DNA from: Bettongia penicillata ogilbyi
Lineage: Eukaryota > Chordata > Mammalia > Diprotodontia > Potoroidae
Direction: 5' to 3'
DNA: 64,000 bases
Assembly: GCA_023548195.1 (NCBI GenBank)
Contig: JAJHZJ010000121.1
Location: forward strand, 7,060,801 to 7,124,800
Part shown: positions 33,418 through 45,379 of the stretch, one piece after another
Layout of the letters: every line of letters starts with the position of its first letter
Numbering within the stretch: position 1 is the first letter of the stretch
Made by a program: the position numbers and the translations under genes
Notes under the pieces: model-generated
What the model was told of the DNA's origin: nothing
Seen by the model: only the letters and a program-made list of their open reading frames with translations
The model's database searches: none

Positions 33418-34332
33418 ATGCCTAGAAAAGGGAAGAAAAATAAGACTATAGAGAGTTTTTTTGAACAGATGGAAATGATCCCAACTTTCGGATCTGACGA
33501 TGATGAGGACATATTCTTGCCATCAGAGAAAGACGTGGGGGGTGGGGCCTCGGTACCCCAGATATCCCAGGGGGATGTCAGGTGGGCTCAGGCCTTGGAA
33601 GAGCTCAAAAAGGATTTTGAAAGGCAAGTTAGACAGGTGGAGGAAAACCTGGGAAGAGAAATGAGAGAGATGCAAGAAAAGTATGAAAAATGGGTCAATA
33701 CCTTGGTAAAGGAGACCCAAAAAAATGCTGAAGAAAATAACACTTTGAAAAATAGGCTCACTCAATTGGCAAAAGAGGTTCAAAAAGCCAATGAGGAGAA
33801 GAATGTTTTCAAAAGCAGAATTAGCCAAATGGAAAAAGAGGTTCAAAAGTTCACTGAAGATAATAGTTCTCTCAAAATTAGAATGGAACAGATGGAGTCT
33901 AATGACTTTATAAGAAACCAAGCAATCATCAACCAAAACCAAAAGAATGAAAAAATGGAAGAGAATGTGAAATATCTCATGGGAAAAACAACTGACCTGG
34001 AAAATAGATCCAGGAGAGACAATTTAAAAATTATGGGACTACCTGAAAGTCATGATCAAAAAAAGAGCCTCGATATCATCTTCCAGGAAATTATCGAGGA
34101 AAACTGCCCTGACATTCTACAACCAGAGGGCAAAATAAGTATTGAAAGAATCCATCGATCACCACCTGAAAGAGATCCAAAAAGAGAAACTCCTAGGAAC
34201 ATTGTGGCCAAATTCCAGAACTCCCAGGTCAAGGAGAAAATCTTACAAGCAGCTAGAAAGAAACAATTCCAGTATTGTGGAAATAAAATCAGGATAACTC
34301 AAGATCTAGCAGCTTCTACATTAAGGGATTGA
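33418..34332 (+). CDS. HAL1-like ORF1 protein, 304 codons (element E2)
   Basis: Same plan as the E1 protein: basic start MPRKGKKNKT, acidic patch, long coiled coil to about residue 195, RRM-like domain with ENRSRRDNLKIMGLPE, and the first part of the C-terminal domain. About 34 residues differ from E1, mostly in the first 180. From about 185 on only nine or so differ, so the RNA-binding half is the conserved one. It ends in the same UGA (34330-34332) and again 62 codons stay open to 34521. Host selection is unlikely to keep this frame; a fairly recent insertion explains the intact state. Confidence 0.92.
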   Translation: MPRKGKKNKTIESFFEQMEMIPTFGSDDDEDIFLPSEKDVGGGASVPQISQGDVRWAQALEELKKDFERQVRQVEENLGREMREMQEKYEKWVNTLVKETQKNAEENNTLKNRLTQLAKEVQKANEEKNVFKSRISQMEKEVQKFTEDNSSLKIRMEQMESNDFIRNQAIINQNQKNEKMEENVKYLMGKTTDLENRSRRDNLKIMGLPESHDQKKSLDIIFQEIIEENCPDILQPEGKISIERIHRSPPERDPKRETPRNIVAKFQNSQVKEKILQAARKKQFQYCGNKIRITQDLAASTLRD

Positions 34333-34521
34333 AGGGCGTGGAATAGGATATTCCAGAAGTCAAAGGAACTAGGACTCAAACCAAGAATCACCTACCCAGC
34401 TAAACTGAGTATAATACTTCAGGGGAAAATATGGTCTTTCAATGAAACAGAGGACTTTCAATCATTCTTGATGAAAAGACCAGAGCTGAAAAGAAAATTT
34501 GACTTTCAAACACAAGAATGA
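34333..34521 (+). other. In-frame extension after the ORF1 UGA (E2), 62 codons
   Basis: Open to the same second UGA as E1, with two amino-acid changes and one silent change seen by eye. It holds the same C-terminal motif P-R-I-T-Y-P-A-K-L. Confidence 0.8.
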
Positions 34522-34654
34522 GAAGAAGCATGAAAAAGTAAACAGCAAAGAGAAGTCGTAAGGGACTTACCAGAACTGAACTGTTTACATTCCTACATGG
34601 AAAGACAATATTTGTAACTCTTAAAACTTTTCAGTATCTGGGTAGTTGGTGGGA

Positions 34655-34720
34655 CCACACACACACACATGTACACGCATGCACACACACACACACATAC
34701 ACACATGCACGCACATACAG
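34655..34720 (+). repeat. CA-rich tract in the 3'UTR of E2
   Basis: Interrupted CA repeat at the same relative place as in E1. Confidence 0.9.
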
Positions 34721-35041
34721 AGACAGAGAGCATAGAGTGAATTGAATAGGATGGGACCATATCTTAAAAGAAATTAAGGTAAATGGTGAGAGAGAAATGT
34801 AGTGGGAGGAAAGAGGGTGAAATGGAATGGGGTAATTATATGTCATTTAAGAGGCAAGTAAGAGACTTTTTAGTGGAGGGAAAAAGAGGAGAGCTGAGAA
34901 AAAAAAAACCAAGAAGTTTACCCTCATCACATTTGACTAAAGGAAGGAATAAAATGCACACTCATTTTGGTATGAAAACCTATCTTACAGTATAGGAAAG
35001 TGGGGGAGAAGGAGATAAGCAAGGGAGAGGGGATGATGGAA

Positions 35042-35062
35042 GGGAGGGCAAAGGGAGGAGGG
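35042..35062 (+). promoter_or_regulatory. G-quadruplex motif in the 3'UTR of E2
   Basis: Same 21 bases as E1 at 24420-24440. Confidence 0.75.
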
Positions 35063-35572
35063 AGCAATTTGAAGTCAACACTCGGGGAGGGACAGGATCA
35101 AATGACAGAAGAGAAACAATGAGGGGCAGGGTAGGATGGAGGGTAATTCAGTTAGTCTTACACAACACGACTATCAGGGAAGTCATTTGCAAAACTACAC
35201 AGATATGGCCTATATTGAATTGCCTGACTTCCCAAAGGGAATGGGTGGGGAGGGAGGGATGGGGAGAATTTGGAACTCAAAGTTTTAGGAACAACTGTTT
35301 AGTATTGTTGTTGCTACTAGGAAAGAAGACATACAGTTAATGAGGAATAGAAAGTCATCTGGCCCTACAGGAGAAAAGAGAAGATGGGGACAAGAGAAGG
35401 GAGAGATGACAGAAGAGAGGGCAGATTGGAGATAGGGAAAATTAGATTGCTTGGGGTATTGGGGTGGGGGGAGGGGATAAAAGGGGAGAAAATTTGGAAC
35501 TCAAAATTTTGTGAAAATGAATGTAAAAAGTTAAATAAATAAATAATAATAATAAAAAGAAAAGAAAAGAAA

Positions 35573-35851
35573 CTGTAATGTAACTAGCTGTGTGACCCTG
35601 GACAAGTCACTTAACCCTGTCTGTCTCACTTTCCTCATCTGCAAAATGAGCTGGAGAAGGAAATGGCAAACCACTCCAGCATCTTTGCCGAAAGAAGCAG
35701 TGACAATAAAAGTGAACACACATCAAAAAAACCCAACCCAAATGGGGTCAAGGAGAGTTGGACTCAACTGAAACAAAAGCAAAAATATAAAATCAGTAGA
35801 AAAACGTATTTCAATAAAGTAAAAATAAAAAGGTATTTGAAGCTCCCCCAC
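35573..35851 (+). repeat. Probable 3'-transduced flank carrying a truncated SINE
   Basis: This lies between E2's own A-rich end and a second poly(A) at 35853, all inside one target-site duplication. About 35585-35770 is a 5'-truncated tRNA-type SINE (gtgtgaccctggacaagtca; ggaaatggcaaaccactcca). The remaining 80 bases are not SINE and hold AATAAA at 35812 and 35824, the latter about 24 nt before the poly(A). Confidence 0.75.
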
Positions 35852-35862
35852 CAAAAAAAAAA

Positions 35863-35879
35863 AAGATCTGCATTGCTTG
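35863..35879 (+). repeat. Target-site duplication, right copy (element E2)
   Basis: Identical to 32721-32737, directly after the poly(A). Confidence 0.95.
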
Positions 35880-36640
35880 TTCAAGTTTCACTTATTAATG
35901 AATTGAATATCCATTAACCTAAATATCAAAGTCTGGAAAATGTGCATTTTCATACACTTCGTTGCTTTAGAGTAGATGACTAGATCTGATGAGACTTTAT
36001 AACAACCTTAGGCTTCATAAAATCATTTTTCCCACAAGTAGAAACATTTGAAAGACCTCAGACATCTGCCCTGCTGCTGTATCTCTTCTACCCACTTGGA
36101 ACAGTGACCTTCGAGGACATAGCTGCAGAAGCTATTTCCACCCTTTACCACATCTAATTTTCTCAGCTTTAGAACTCTATCTCTGGGCTGTTTGGACTGT
36201 TCAGGTGAGTGAATACAAACTCATAAACAAATGATCTAGATGGTTTCGGATCATACTCTAGCCTCCCTATTCCTATTAATATAGATCTTAGTTAATGCTA
36301 CCTAAGTTCCTTTTCTTGTGATGAATGAATGAAGAAGATAATGGATACAGGTAAATATAACATTGTTCCCATAACCTCAAAAATCAGAATATGTGAACCT
36401 GACATATAAGCCAAGGCCTAAATTCACAAAAAATAATATCTTCCTTTACGAGATGTTTTACTTAAAGTAAGAGAGTAGACTAGAGAGATGGTAAAAAGAA
36501 ACTATTGACTTTCTCTTCTAGTTGAAGTATTTGGGTAGAATGACACAGGAAGGATTCTTCAGAATTGAGATAAAGCCATTTATTTTTCTAGGAAGCACAA
36601 TGCCTTTTAAGAAGATATGTGTGTTGGGCAGGGGCTGAGG
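35880..36640. other. Spacer left of the old L1
   Basis: The part 36290-36545 matches 6100-6380 in unit 1. A GGGGTGGGGTGGGG run lies at about 36640-36655. No gene is seen. Confidence 0.5.
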
Positions 36641-36989
36641 TGGGGTGGGGTGGGGCTGACTTCCAGGAGACAAGACGGTGGAGTAAGCAGGAAATCACCC
36701 TAACTCTCCTGTATTTACCTTCAAACAACCAGAAAAAGTGACCCAAAACAAATCCTGGCATGGGAGAACCAGCGAAAAAGATTGTGTCAAACATTCATTT
36801 AGCCCACAAACTTGAAAGGTCAGAAGGAACGATCTGTCTACTGAAGTAAAAGGAAAACACAGTCCAGTACGCAACAACTGAGCAGCAAGCCCCCACCTCA
36901 ACAAACCAGCAGGAGATTCTGAGTCAAAGTGCGATGTAGCTGGCAAATGCCAACACCACAATGCTATCCCTGGTCTCCTCCCCCACCAT

Positions 36990-37290
36990 GTGCCTTAGCA
37001 TAACCAGGGGAATAAGCAGACACCAGCTCACAGAACCACCAAGTGTTATAGCATAACCCTGGATAAACAGGCAGCCTCCAACAGCTAGACTGTCAAGTGC
37101 TTCAGGGTAGCCCTCAGCAAACAAGTAGACACCAACACAGGACCCCACAGATGTCCAAGCAAACAGGTAGATACCTGTGCTTGGAATCCTCACATAACTC
37201 AGCATAGCCAGGAGAACCGGAAGCCTCCAACACAGGGACTGCCACATGCTTCAATGTAGCCATGGGGAAGTAGATATCAATGTAGGATTC
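36990..37290 (+). repeat. Monomer-like repeats in the old L1 5'UTR
   Basis: A phrase like agcataaccctggataaaca recurs about six times (starts near 36996, 37049, 37107, 37153, 37202, 37257), with a spacing of 46-58 bases. The copy at 6730-7010 shows the same pattern. Confidence 0.65.
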
Positions 37291-39523
37291 AGCACATGTC
37301 AGATATCAGCACTGGGACCCCAGCTCAGTACCAGGTAAGTTATCAGACCCAGCAATGACAACCACTCCCCATTCTACCCCATCAGCATAGCACCAGATAG
37401 AAGGGTCCCAAAAAAGGGTCCCCTGGGAGCCTCAGGTCAACATTAATGCAACACCAGCTAAACAGCCCCTTGCACTAGAAACTTGGGACAGTAAAAATTT
37501 GAGAGGGGAAAGGCTAAAAAAGATGAACAAAAACAGCAAAAAAAGAATCTGACCAGAGAAAGTTATTCTGGTAACAGGGATAACCAAGAAACAAACTCAG
37601 AAAAGGATAATTTCAAAATACCTATGAGTAAAGCACCACTGATAAACGAGAATTGGTTTCAAACCCATAAGGAACTCATGGAAGAACTTTTTAAAAAGGA
37701 GCTTAAAATCAAATGAGAGATAGGAGAAAAATGAGGAGAGGAAATGAGAATGATGCAAGGGAATTATGTGAGCGTTCCAAGCACAGGTATCTGACTGTTT
37801 TCTTGGACAGCTGTGGGGTCCTACTTACACCTTGGAAAAAGCAACTTTAAAAAAAAAGAACTGCTTAAGAAGTAGAACTGACCAGAAGTAAAAGGAGATA
37901 CAAAAATCCACTGAAGAAAACAGCTCCTTAAAAAGTACAATAGGCCCAATAGGAAAGGAGGTACAAAAGGTAACTGAGGAAAACAACTCTTTAAAAATTA
38001 AAATTGGGCAAATGGAAGCTTATGACTCTATGAGACATTGAGAATCAGTGAAACAAAATCAAAAAAATGAAAACAATGGAAGAAAATATAAAATATCTTG
38101 TTGAAAAAACAATTGACCTGCAAAGCAGATCCAGGAAATATAACCTCAGAATCACAGGACTTCCTGAAAGCTATTATCAAAATGAGAACCTGTACTGTGT
38201 CTTTCAAGAAACTGTCAAGGCAAGTTGCCTTGAAATCCTGGAACTGGAGGGAAAAATAGGTATTAAAAGAATCCACCAGTTACCTCAGGAAAGAGATCCC
38301 AAAACAAAAACTCCAAGGAACATTATTGACAAATTTCAGAACTATCAGATCAAGGGAAAAAATAGTGCAAGGGACCAGAAAGAAACAACTAAAATATCAG
38401 GGAGACACAATCAGGCTTGTGCAGGACTTAGAAGCTGCTTTAAAGGACCAGGGGTCATGGTATGTGATAGTCTGGAAGGAAAAGTAGCTAGGACTATGAC
38501 CACAAATCACCTACCCAGTGACATTAAGCATAAAACCTCAAGGGGGAAAGTGATTATTCAATGAAATAGAAAGATTTCGAACTTTTGAAAGGAGAAGACC
38601 AGAATTAAATTAGAAAATCAATCTCTAATATCGAGACTCAAGAAAAACATTAAAAGGTAAAAAGAAAAAAGAAAACATAAGGGATTCAATAGCACTAAAC
38701 TGAATATATCCTGTCTGGGAAGATGATACTTGTCATTCTTAAGAATTGTCTCACTATGGGTATAAGGTGAATTTGAGGGAATTACATACAAATTAAGTGA
38801 GGGATGAGAGAGAGGTATATACTGGGTGCAGAAGGAAGGTAGAGGTAAAATGAGGCAAATTATTTCACATAGAGAGTCACACAAAAGACCTATTACAGTG
38901 GAGGGGAAGATGGGTGGGTGGGTGATGGGCACTGCTTGAACCTTATTCCCATCAGTATTGGCTCAAAAAGGGAATAATATACACAATTAGTTGAATATAG
39001 AAATCTATCTTGCTTGAGGAAGGGAGGAGACTAAGTAAGGGGGGACACTGACAGAGGGGAGGGCAGGTTAGGGGAGGTAGTAGACAGAAACAAAACATTG
39101 GTGAGGAAGGAAAGGGGGAGAGAATAAACAGGAGGGAAAATAGGTTGAAGGGAAACATGTAGTTAGTAATCATAACTGCGAATATGAATGGTATGAACTC
39201 TCCCATATAACCAAAGTGGATAGTAGAATGGATCAAAAATCAGAATCCTATAATACGTTGTTTACAAGATACACACTTGAAACAGACACATGCACATACA
39301 GAGTAAAGGTAAGAGACTAGAGTAGAATCTATTATGTTTTAGCTGAAGTAAGAAAGAAAAAAGGAGGGATGGCAATCCTGATCTCAGACAAAGCAAAACC
39401 AAAAACAGATTTAATTAAAAAAGATAAAGAAAGAAACTATATCTACCATGGACAAACCAGAGACAATGCAATAATATCATTCGTAAACATATATGCACCA
39501 AGTGGTAGAGCAGTCAAATTCTT

Positions 39524-40272
39524 TATTTTTACTTTTATTTTTAATTTATTTGGAATTTTATTTTTCCCCAGTTACACGTAAAAACAATTTTTAACATTTT
39601 TTAAAACTTTGAGTTCCAAATTACCTCCCTTCCTTCCTTACCACCACCCCAAAGAGAAGGTAAGCAGTCCAATATAGGTTATACAGGTGTAGTCATCCAA
39701 AATATTTCCATAATTGTCACATTGTGAAAGAAAACATAGACCAAAAATAATTTTAAAAATAAAGTAAAAACAAATTATACCTCAATTTGTATTCAGACAC
39801 CATCAATTCTTTCTCTGGGGATAGAGAGCATTTTTCATCATAAGTCCTTCAGAGTTGTCTTGGATCATTGCATTGCTGAGAATAACTAAGTCATTCACAG
39901 ATGATCATCTTACGATATTGTTGTTACTTTGTACACAGCACATTTCACTTTGCATCAGCCCATACAAGTCTTTCCAGGTTTTCCTGAGAGTATCCTGCTC
40001 ATCATTTCTTATAGGTCAATAATATTCCATCATAATCACAGACCACTAGTTTAGCCATTCCCCAATTGAGGGGCATCCCCTCAGTTTCTAACTCTTAATC
40101 CCCAGAAAAGAGATGTTATAAATACTTTTTTAAAAAAAATGTATAGGTCCTTTTTCTTTTTGCTTTTTATCTCATTTGGGATATAGAACTAGTAGTGGTA
40201 TTGCTTGGTCAAATGACATACCTGGTTTTATAGACCTTTAGGCAAAGTTCCAAATTGCCCTACAGAATGATT
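39524..40272 (-). mobile_element. Nested 5'-truncated L1, antisense, inside L1 ORF2
   Basis: Minus-strand end of L1 ORF2 plus the 3'UTR; its A-rich end appears as the T-rich run at 39524-39560. Short imperfect target duplications flank it: agcagtcaaattctt at the left and agcatccaaattctt at the right (two mismatches). Confidence 0.85.
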
Positions 40273-43200
40273 AGCATCCAAATTCTTAAAGAAGTTAAAT
40301 GAGCTACAGGAAGAAATAGATAGCAAAATCATACAAGTGGGGGATCATGACTGTCCCCTCTCAAAACCTGATAAATTCAACCTAAAAATAAATAAGAAAG
40401 AAACTAAGGAGGTCAATAGAATATTAGAAAATTTACAAATGATAGAATGTTGCAGAAAATATAATGGGAACAAAAAAGAATAAGCCTTTCTCTCAGCAGC
40501 ACATGGCACCTACACAAAAATTGTTCATGTATGAGGGTATAAGACTCTCAGAATCAAATGTAGAAAGGCAGAAATATTAAATGTATTCTTTTTAGATCAT
40601 AATACAATAAAAATTATATTTCACAAAAGGTAGTGATAGGTTAAAACTTAATTGGAAACTAAATAGTGTAATCCTGAAGAATGTGAGTCAAAGAACAAAT
40701 CATACAAATAGTCAATAATTTTGATGAATAAAATTATAACAGTAAGGCAACATATCAGAATTTATGGGATATGGCAATACTTAGGGGAAAATTTAATCTC
40801 TACACTCTTACATCAACAAAACAGAGAAAGAGAGAATTGGGCATGTAACTAAAAAAAACTAGAAAAAGAGCAGATTAAAAATCTCCAATTGAGCACCGAA
40901 TTAGAAATCCTGGAAACTAAAAGTAAGATGAATAAAATTGAAAGCAACAAAACTATTGAACTAATAAATAAAACTAGAAGCTGGTTTTCTAAAACAAAAA
41001 AAAAACCCAAAACAATAAGATAGGTAAGCCACTGGTTAATTTAATTTTTTTAAAGACAGACAAATATCCAATATCAGAAATGAAGAGGGTGTGATCATTA
41101 CCAAGTGGAGAAGAAATTAAAGCAATCATTAAGAAATATTTTGCCCAATTATAGGCCAATAAATCTGACAATTTAAGTGAAATTGATGGATATTTTTTAA
41201 AAATACATAAATTACTCAGATTAACTCATGAAAAAATAAAATGCTGAAATAAACCCCATCTTGGAAAAAGAAATTTAACAATCCATGAAGGAGTTCCCTA
41301 AGAAATAATCCCCAGGGTCAAATAGGCTCACAAGTGAATTCTACCAAACATCAAAATATTTTAATTTTTTTCCAATTTTAATTTTAATTCCAATATAAAC
41401 TATTTGGGAAAATAGGTGAAAAAGGAGTCCTACACCTTTTATGACACAAATTGGGTGCTTATACCCAAACCAGGAAGAGCCAAAACAGAGAAAGAAAACA
41501 ATTTCCCTACCTAATATTGATGTGGACTTTTTCAATAAAATATTGGCAAGCCAATTACAGCAATATATCACAGGGATCATCTACTATGACCAGATGGGGT
41601 TTATTCTGGGAATGAAGATTTGGTTCAATATTAGGACAACTATCAATATGATTTACCGTATCAATGGCAAAACCAATACAACTCATATGAATATCTCAAT
41701 AGATGATGAAAAAACTTTTTACAAAATACAGCAGTCATTTCTATTAAAAACACCAGAGAGCATAAATATATAAAGTGAATATTCCTTCAAAGGATAAGCA
41801 CTATCTATCTAAAACCATCATCAATCAACAAGATCAGGGGTGAAGCAAGGTTTCCCCTTATTGCCACTAATATTCAGTATAGTACTAGAAATTCTAGCTA
41901 TAGCAATAAGAAAAGAAAAAGAAATCAAAGGAATTAGAATAGGCAATGAGGAAACAAAACAATCAGTCTTTACAGATGATACAATGACTTAGAGAATCCT
42001 AGAGAATCAACTAAAAAAAAAACTTGAAATAATTAACTTTAACACATTTGCAGGGTAGAAGATAAACCCACATAAATCACCAGCATTTCTTTATACAACC
42101 ATCAAAACCCAGAAGCAAGAGATAGAAAGAAAAATTCCATTTAGAATTACTGTAAACAATATAGAATACTTGAGCTAAGTATTACCTGTCTACCTGCTAA
42201 GACAAACTCAGGAACTATAGGAACACAAAACACTTTTCACACAAATAAAGTCAGATCTAAATAATTGGGAAAATATCAATAGCTCATAGATAGGCTGAAC
42301 CAATAGAATAAAAATGAAAATTCTGTGTAAACTAATTTACCTATTCAGTGCCATACCAATCAAATTACCAAAATATCTATTTAATAAAGATAGAAAAAAT
42401 AACAAAATTCATCTAGAGGTACAAAAGGTCAAGAATATCAAGGGAATTGATGAAAAAATACAAATGATATATTCTAAAGCAGTAATAATCAAACTATGTG
42501 GTACTGGTAACAAACAGACTGGTGGATCAGTGGAATAGATTAGGTACACAACACATAGTAGTCAATGACCATAGTTACATAATGTTTGAGAAATCTGAAG
42601 ACCCAAGCCTCTGGAATGAGAACTCACAATTAGACAAAACTGTTGGGAAAACTGGAAAACAATAGGGCACAAAATAGGTAGAGACAACATCTCACACCAT
42701 ATACCAAGATGAAGTCAAAATGGGTAGGATTTAGACATAAAGGGTAATACCATAAGCAAATTAGAAGTGCAAGCAATAGTCTACCTGTCAGATCTGTGGG
42801 GAAGGGAAGAATTCATCACCAAACAAGAGAGAGCATTATGAAATATAAAATAGATAATTTTGATTGTATTAAATTTAAAAGCTTCTTTCTACACTAACAA
42901 AACTAGTGCAAACAAGATTAGAAAGAAAGCAGAAATCTGGGAAATAATCATTACAGAAAGTTTCTCTGTTAAAGGTCTCATATCAAATATATAGGTCACT
43001 GAACTAAATTTATAAAAATAAGAGCCATTCCTTAATTGATAAATGGTCAAAGGATTTGAACAGGCAGTTTTCAGATGAAGAAATCAAAGCTATAATTATT
43101 CATATGAGAAAATGTTCTTATTAATAATAATTGGAGAAATTGGAGAAAACAACTCTAAATTATACTACCCCACACCCATCAGAGTGGTTAACATGATGGA

Positions 43201-43974
43201 AAAGAAAACTGACAAATTCTGGAGGGGATGTAAGAAAACAGGTACACTGATGCATATTGATGGAACTATGGATTAGATCAACCATTCTAGGGAGCAAGTT
43301 GGAACTATGCCCAAAGGGATATAAAACTGTGCATACTCTTTAACCCAGAAATACTGCTACTAGTTCTATACCCTAAAGAGTTGTTTTTTTTTAAAGGAAA
43401 AGGACTTACATGAATATGTAATATATGTATATATTATGCATATACATATGTAATATGTATATAATACATAAATATGAAAATATTTACAGCAGATCTTTTA
43501 GTGGTGGCAAAGAACTGGAAAGGGGGATGCCCATCAACTGGAAAATGACTGAAGAAATTATGGTATATGATTTCAGAAAAACCTGAGAAGACCTATAGGA
43601 ACTGATGCAAAGTGAAGCAGGCAGATTCAGGAGAAAAAATTTACATAGTGACAGCAACATTGTAAACTATGAAAGATTTAGTAACTGATCAATACAGCTC
43701 TATCGCAATTTCAAAGGTCTCTTGATGAAAAATGCTATCTACTTCCAGATGAACTGATGCACTCAGAGTGCACTTTGAAGCATTTCTTTTTTCTCCTTTC
43801 TTTTTCTTGTTTTTATTTTATTTTTAGAACATGGCTAATACAAAAATATATTTTGTATGACACTGTCATTATAATACTTACCTTCTCAGTGGGTGGAGAA
43901 GGAGTAGAGGAAGGAAGAAAAATTGGAACTGAAAATAAAATAAGATTGATCTATAATTAAAAAGAAAGGATCCA

Positions 43975-45040
43975 TTCAGGTAGACTGCAAGTCTAAGAAC
44001 CAGGACTGAAATCTGGTATTAGGGGCCCACTTTTTACCCAAGCAGATCATGTTGCGTAAGAATATGAGCTTGATCAGAAGAACTACAGTCTCAGTTCTGT
44101 CTTTCATTTTTCCAGCAAGTGACTCCAGGTTGAGGTTATGTTTCACACTGAGTCTAAAGCTATTGAATCCCAGCCACTGAAACCCTTCACAATGAGACCA
44201 AATGAGAACAAAACCATTGCCTCTCTATAGTACACCTCCAGACAAAGGGGCCCTATCTCAATCATTTCTATGTTCTCAAAACTGGACATTCTCTTACTAG
44301 TAGAGGCATTGGCTCTACTGAATCAGACATAGGAAAAATGACAAAGAGTACTTACTGTTCCAGTAAGGAAGAGAGGGTGTCAAGGGCAGCCCCATGCAAA
44401 CTTGAAACTTCCTCTTGAGTAATGACTCACCCAAACTCTACTGCCCCTCACTTTCACATTCCACTCATGGTACTTGAACCTAGTTAACATTGGTCACCCA
44501 TCCCGTGTGACATCTCCTTCAACAAGCATTTGGACTAATAACGAGGGCCCCAAATTCTAGCAGCATTGGCAGTGAGTAGCTTAGATGCTAGGGGATATCT
44601 GTGGTTGATTAATGACACTAAGTTTCTAACCAAAGCTATCTTCAATGCATCACCAAGTCTACTTTTAACTTCTGATTTTTGCCTGTGGAACTTGGTCTGG
44701 ATCTGGCAGCTACTGCTGCTTCTGCTCATCATACTTAATACTGATTCCACTTTACTTTCTCCCCCCATGTCCTCTTACCCCTTAACACCATGCATCCCCT
44801 TGTCTTTGAGATATTTCATGCAGCTTAGGCAGCCCCAACCCCAGATCCCCATTATTCAAAGGACATGGCTTCAAGTTGTGACCTGTTGGGATTAAGTTGA
44901 GAATAAGGAGTTTGCAATATCTCCATCTGTTCTTCTTTATCAGCAACTTGGAAGTGGATACACAGGGCTTTAGATTTAGCAATGAAAAGTTGACTGGTTA
45001 AATTCATGCTTTGTTTTGAAATTCTTCTCTTATTAATTTT
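43975..45040. other. Flank of old L1 and intergenic DNA
   Basis: The part 43975-44165 matches 9620-9800 and is the last shared block of the large duplication. From 44170 to 45040 no family is recognised; open frames of up to 109 codons there have no features. Confidence 0.45.
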
Positions 45041-45067
45041 CTTCTTTTTCTTGTTATTATTACGCCC

Positions 45068-45370
45068 TACCCACTCCATTCCCATCTCACACAGACTGGA
45101 AGTGCAGGAGATGCTACTCACAGGCTTGATCCCATTATTGATTAGCACAGGAGCTTTGACCTTCCTTCTCTTTTTTGAATCTGGGCCAATTTACCCTTCT
45201 TTAGGCAAACTGGTGGGTCCCCCACTCTAGTTCAGAATGTTTACCATATTGGTACAGAACTTAATGAGGGTAACTGACTTGAATAGCCTACTTATAGAAC
45301 TCTGAATTCAAGATGTCTGCCAACTTCAGCCTCCCAAGTAGATGGAATTATAGTCGCCACTGCAAACCTT
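45068..45370 (-). pseudogene. RN7SL: 7SL (SRP) RNA retropseudogene
   Basis: The minus strand follows 7SL RNA from end to end: the 5' Alu-domain words (gcagtggcg, acttgggaggctgaag), then the S-domain words (accaatatggtaaacatt; gtttgcctaaagaagggtaa; tggcccag; gctcctgtgctaatcaataa; atgggatcaagcctgtgagt) and a worn 3' end. The functional RNA is the scaffold of the signal recognition particle. This copy is a pseudogene, with many substitutions across paired regions and an A-rich tail (T-rich on the plus strand at 45028-45060). That marks a retroposed copy made by L1 machinery. Confidence 0.88.
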
Positions 45371-45379
45371 TTAAAATTT

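Larger units (their letters stand above)
32738..35862 (+). mobile_element. HAL1-like retrotransposon E2, ORF1 only, with extra 3' sequence
   Basis: Bounded by a perfect 17-bp target-site duplication, the insertion is 3125 bp. It has a 680-nt 5'UTR (shorter than E1 by an internal loss), a 304-codon ORF1, a 3'UTR with CA tract and G-quadruplex motif, and an A-rich end at about 35525-35572. A further 280 bp and a second poly(A) precede the right duplication. No ORF2 is present. It sits about 2 kb upstream of receptor gene 3 in divergent orientation. Confidence 0.95.
36645..43970 (+). mobile_element. Old L1, near full length, decayed
   Basis: Order: 5'UTR (36645-37500) with degenerate tandem repeats; ORF1 (about 37620-38640), of which 165 codons stay open at 38067-38564 and cover the RRM-like domain; inter-ORF DNA; ORF2 (about 39160-43740); 3'UTR with an A-rich end at about 43960. 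The endonuclease part (about 39160-40560) is split by an antisense L1 piece. In the reverse transcriptase the catalytic F-A-D-D has become F-T-D-D near 41968. Many frameshifts and stops mean no function remains. Confidence 0.9.

Noticed and set aside
33523..33942. Minus-strand open frame of 139 codons, hydrophobic and membrane-like
   Set aside because: Antisense of the coiled-coil part of ORF1; Lys/Glu-rich sense codons give Phe/Leu-rich antisense codons.
36924..37247. Minus-strand open frame of 107 codons with repeated Y-L-F-A/G-C motifs
   Set aside because: The repetition comes from the degenerate monomers of the L1 5'UTR read backwards.
40488..40530. Sequence resembling the start of U6 snRNA (cagcagcacatggcacctac)
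   Set aside because: It is the endonuclease region of L1 ORF2, which reads A-A-D/H-G-T-Y at this place in L1; no further U6 sequence follows.
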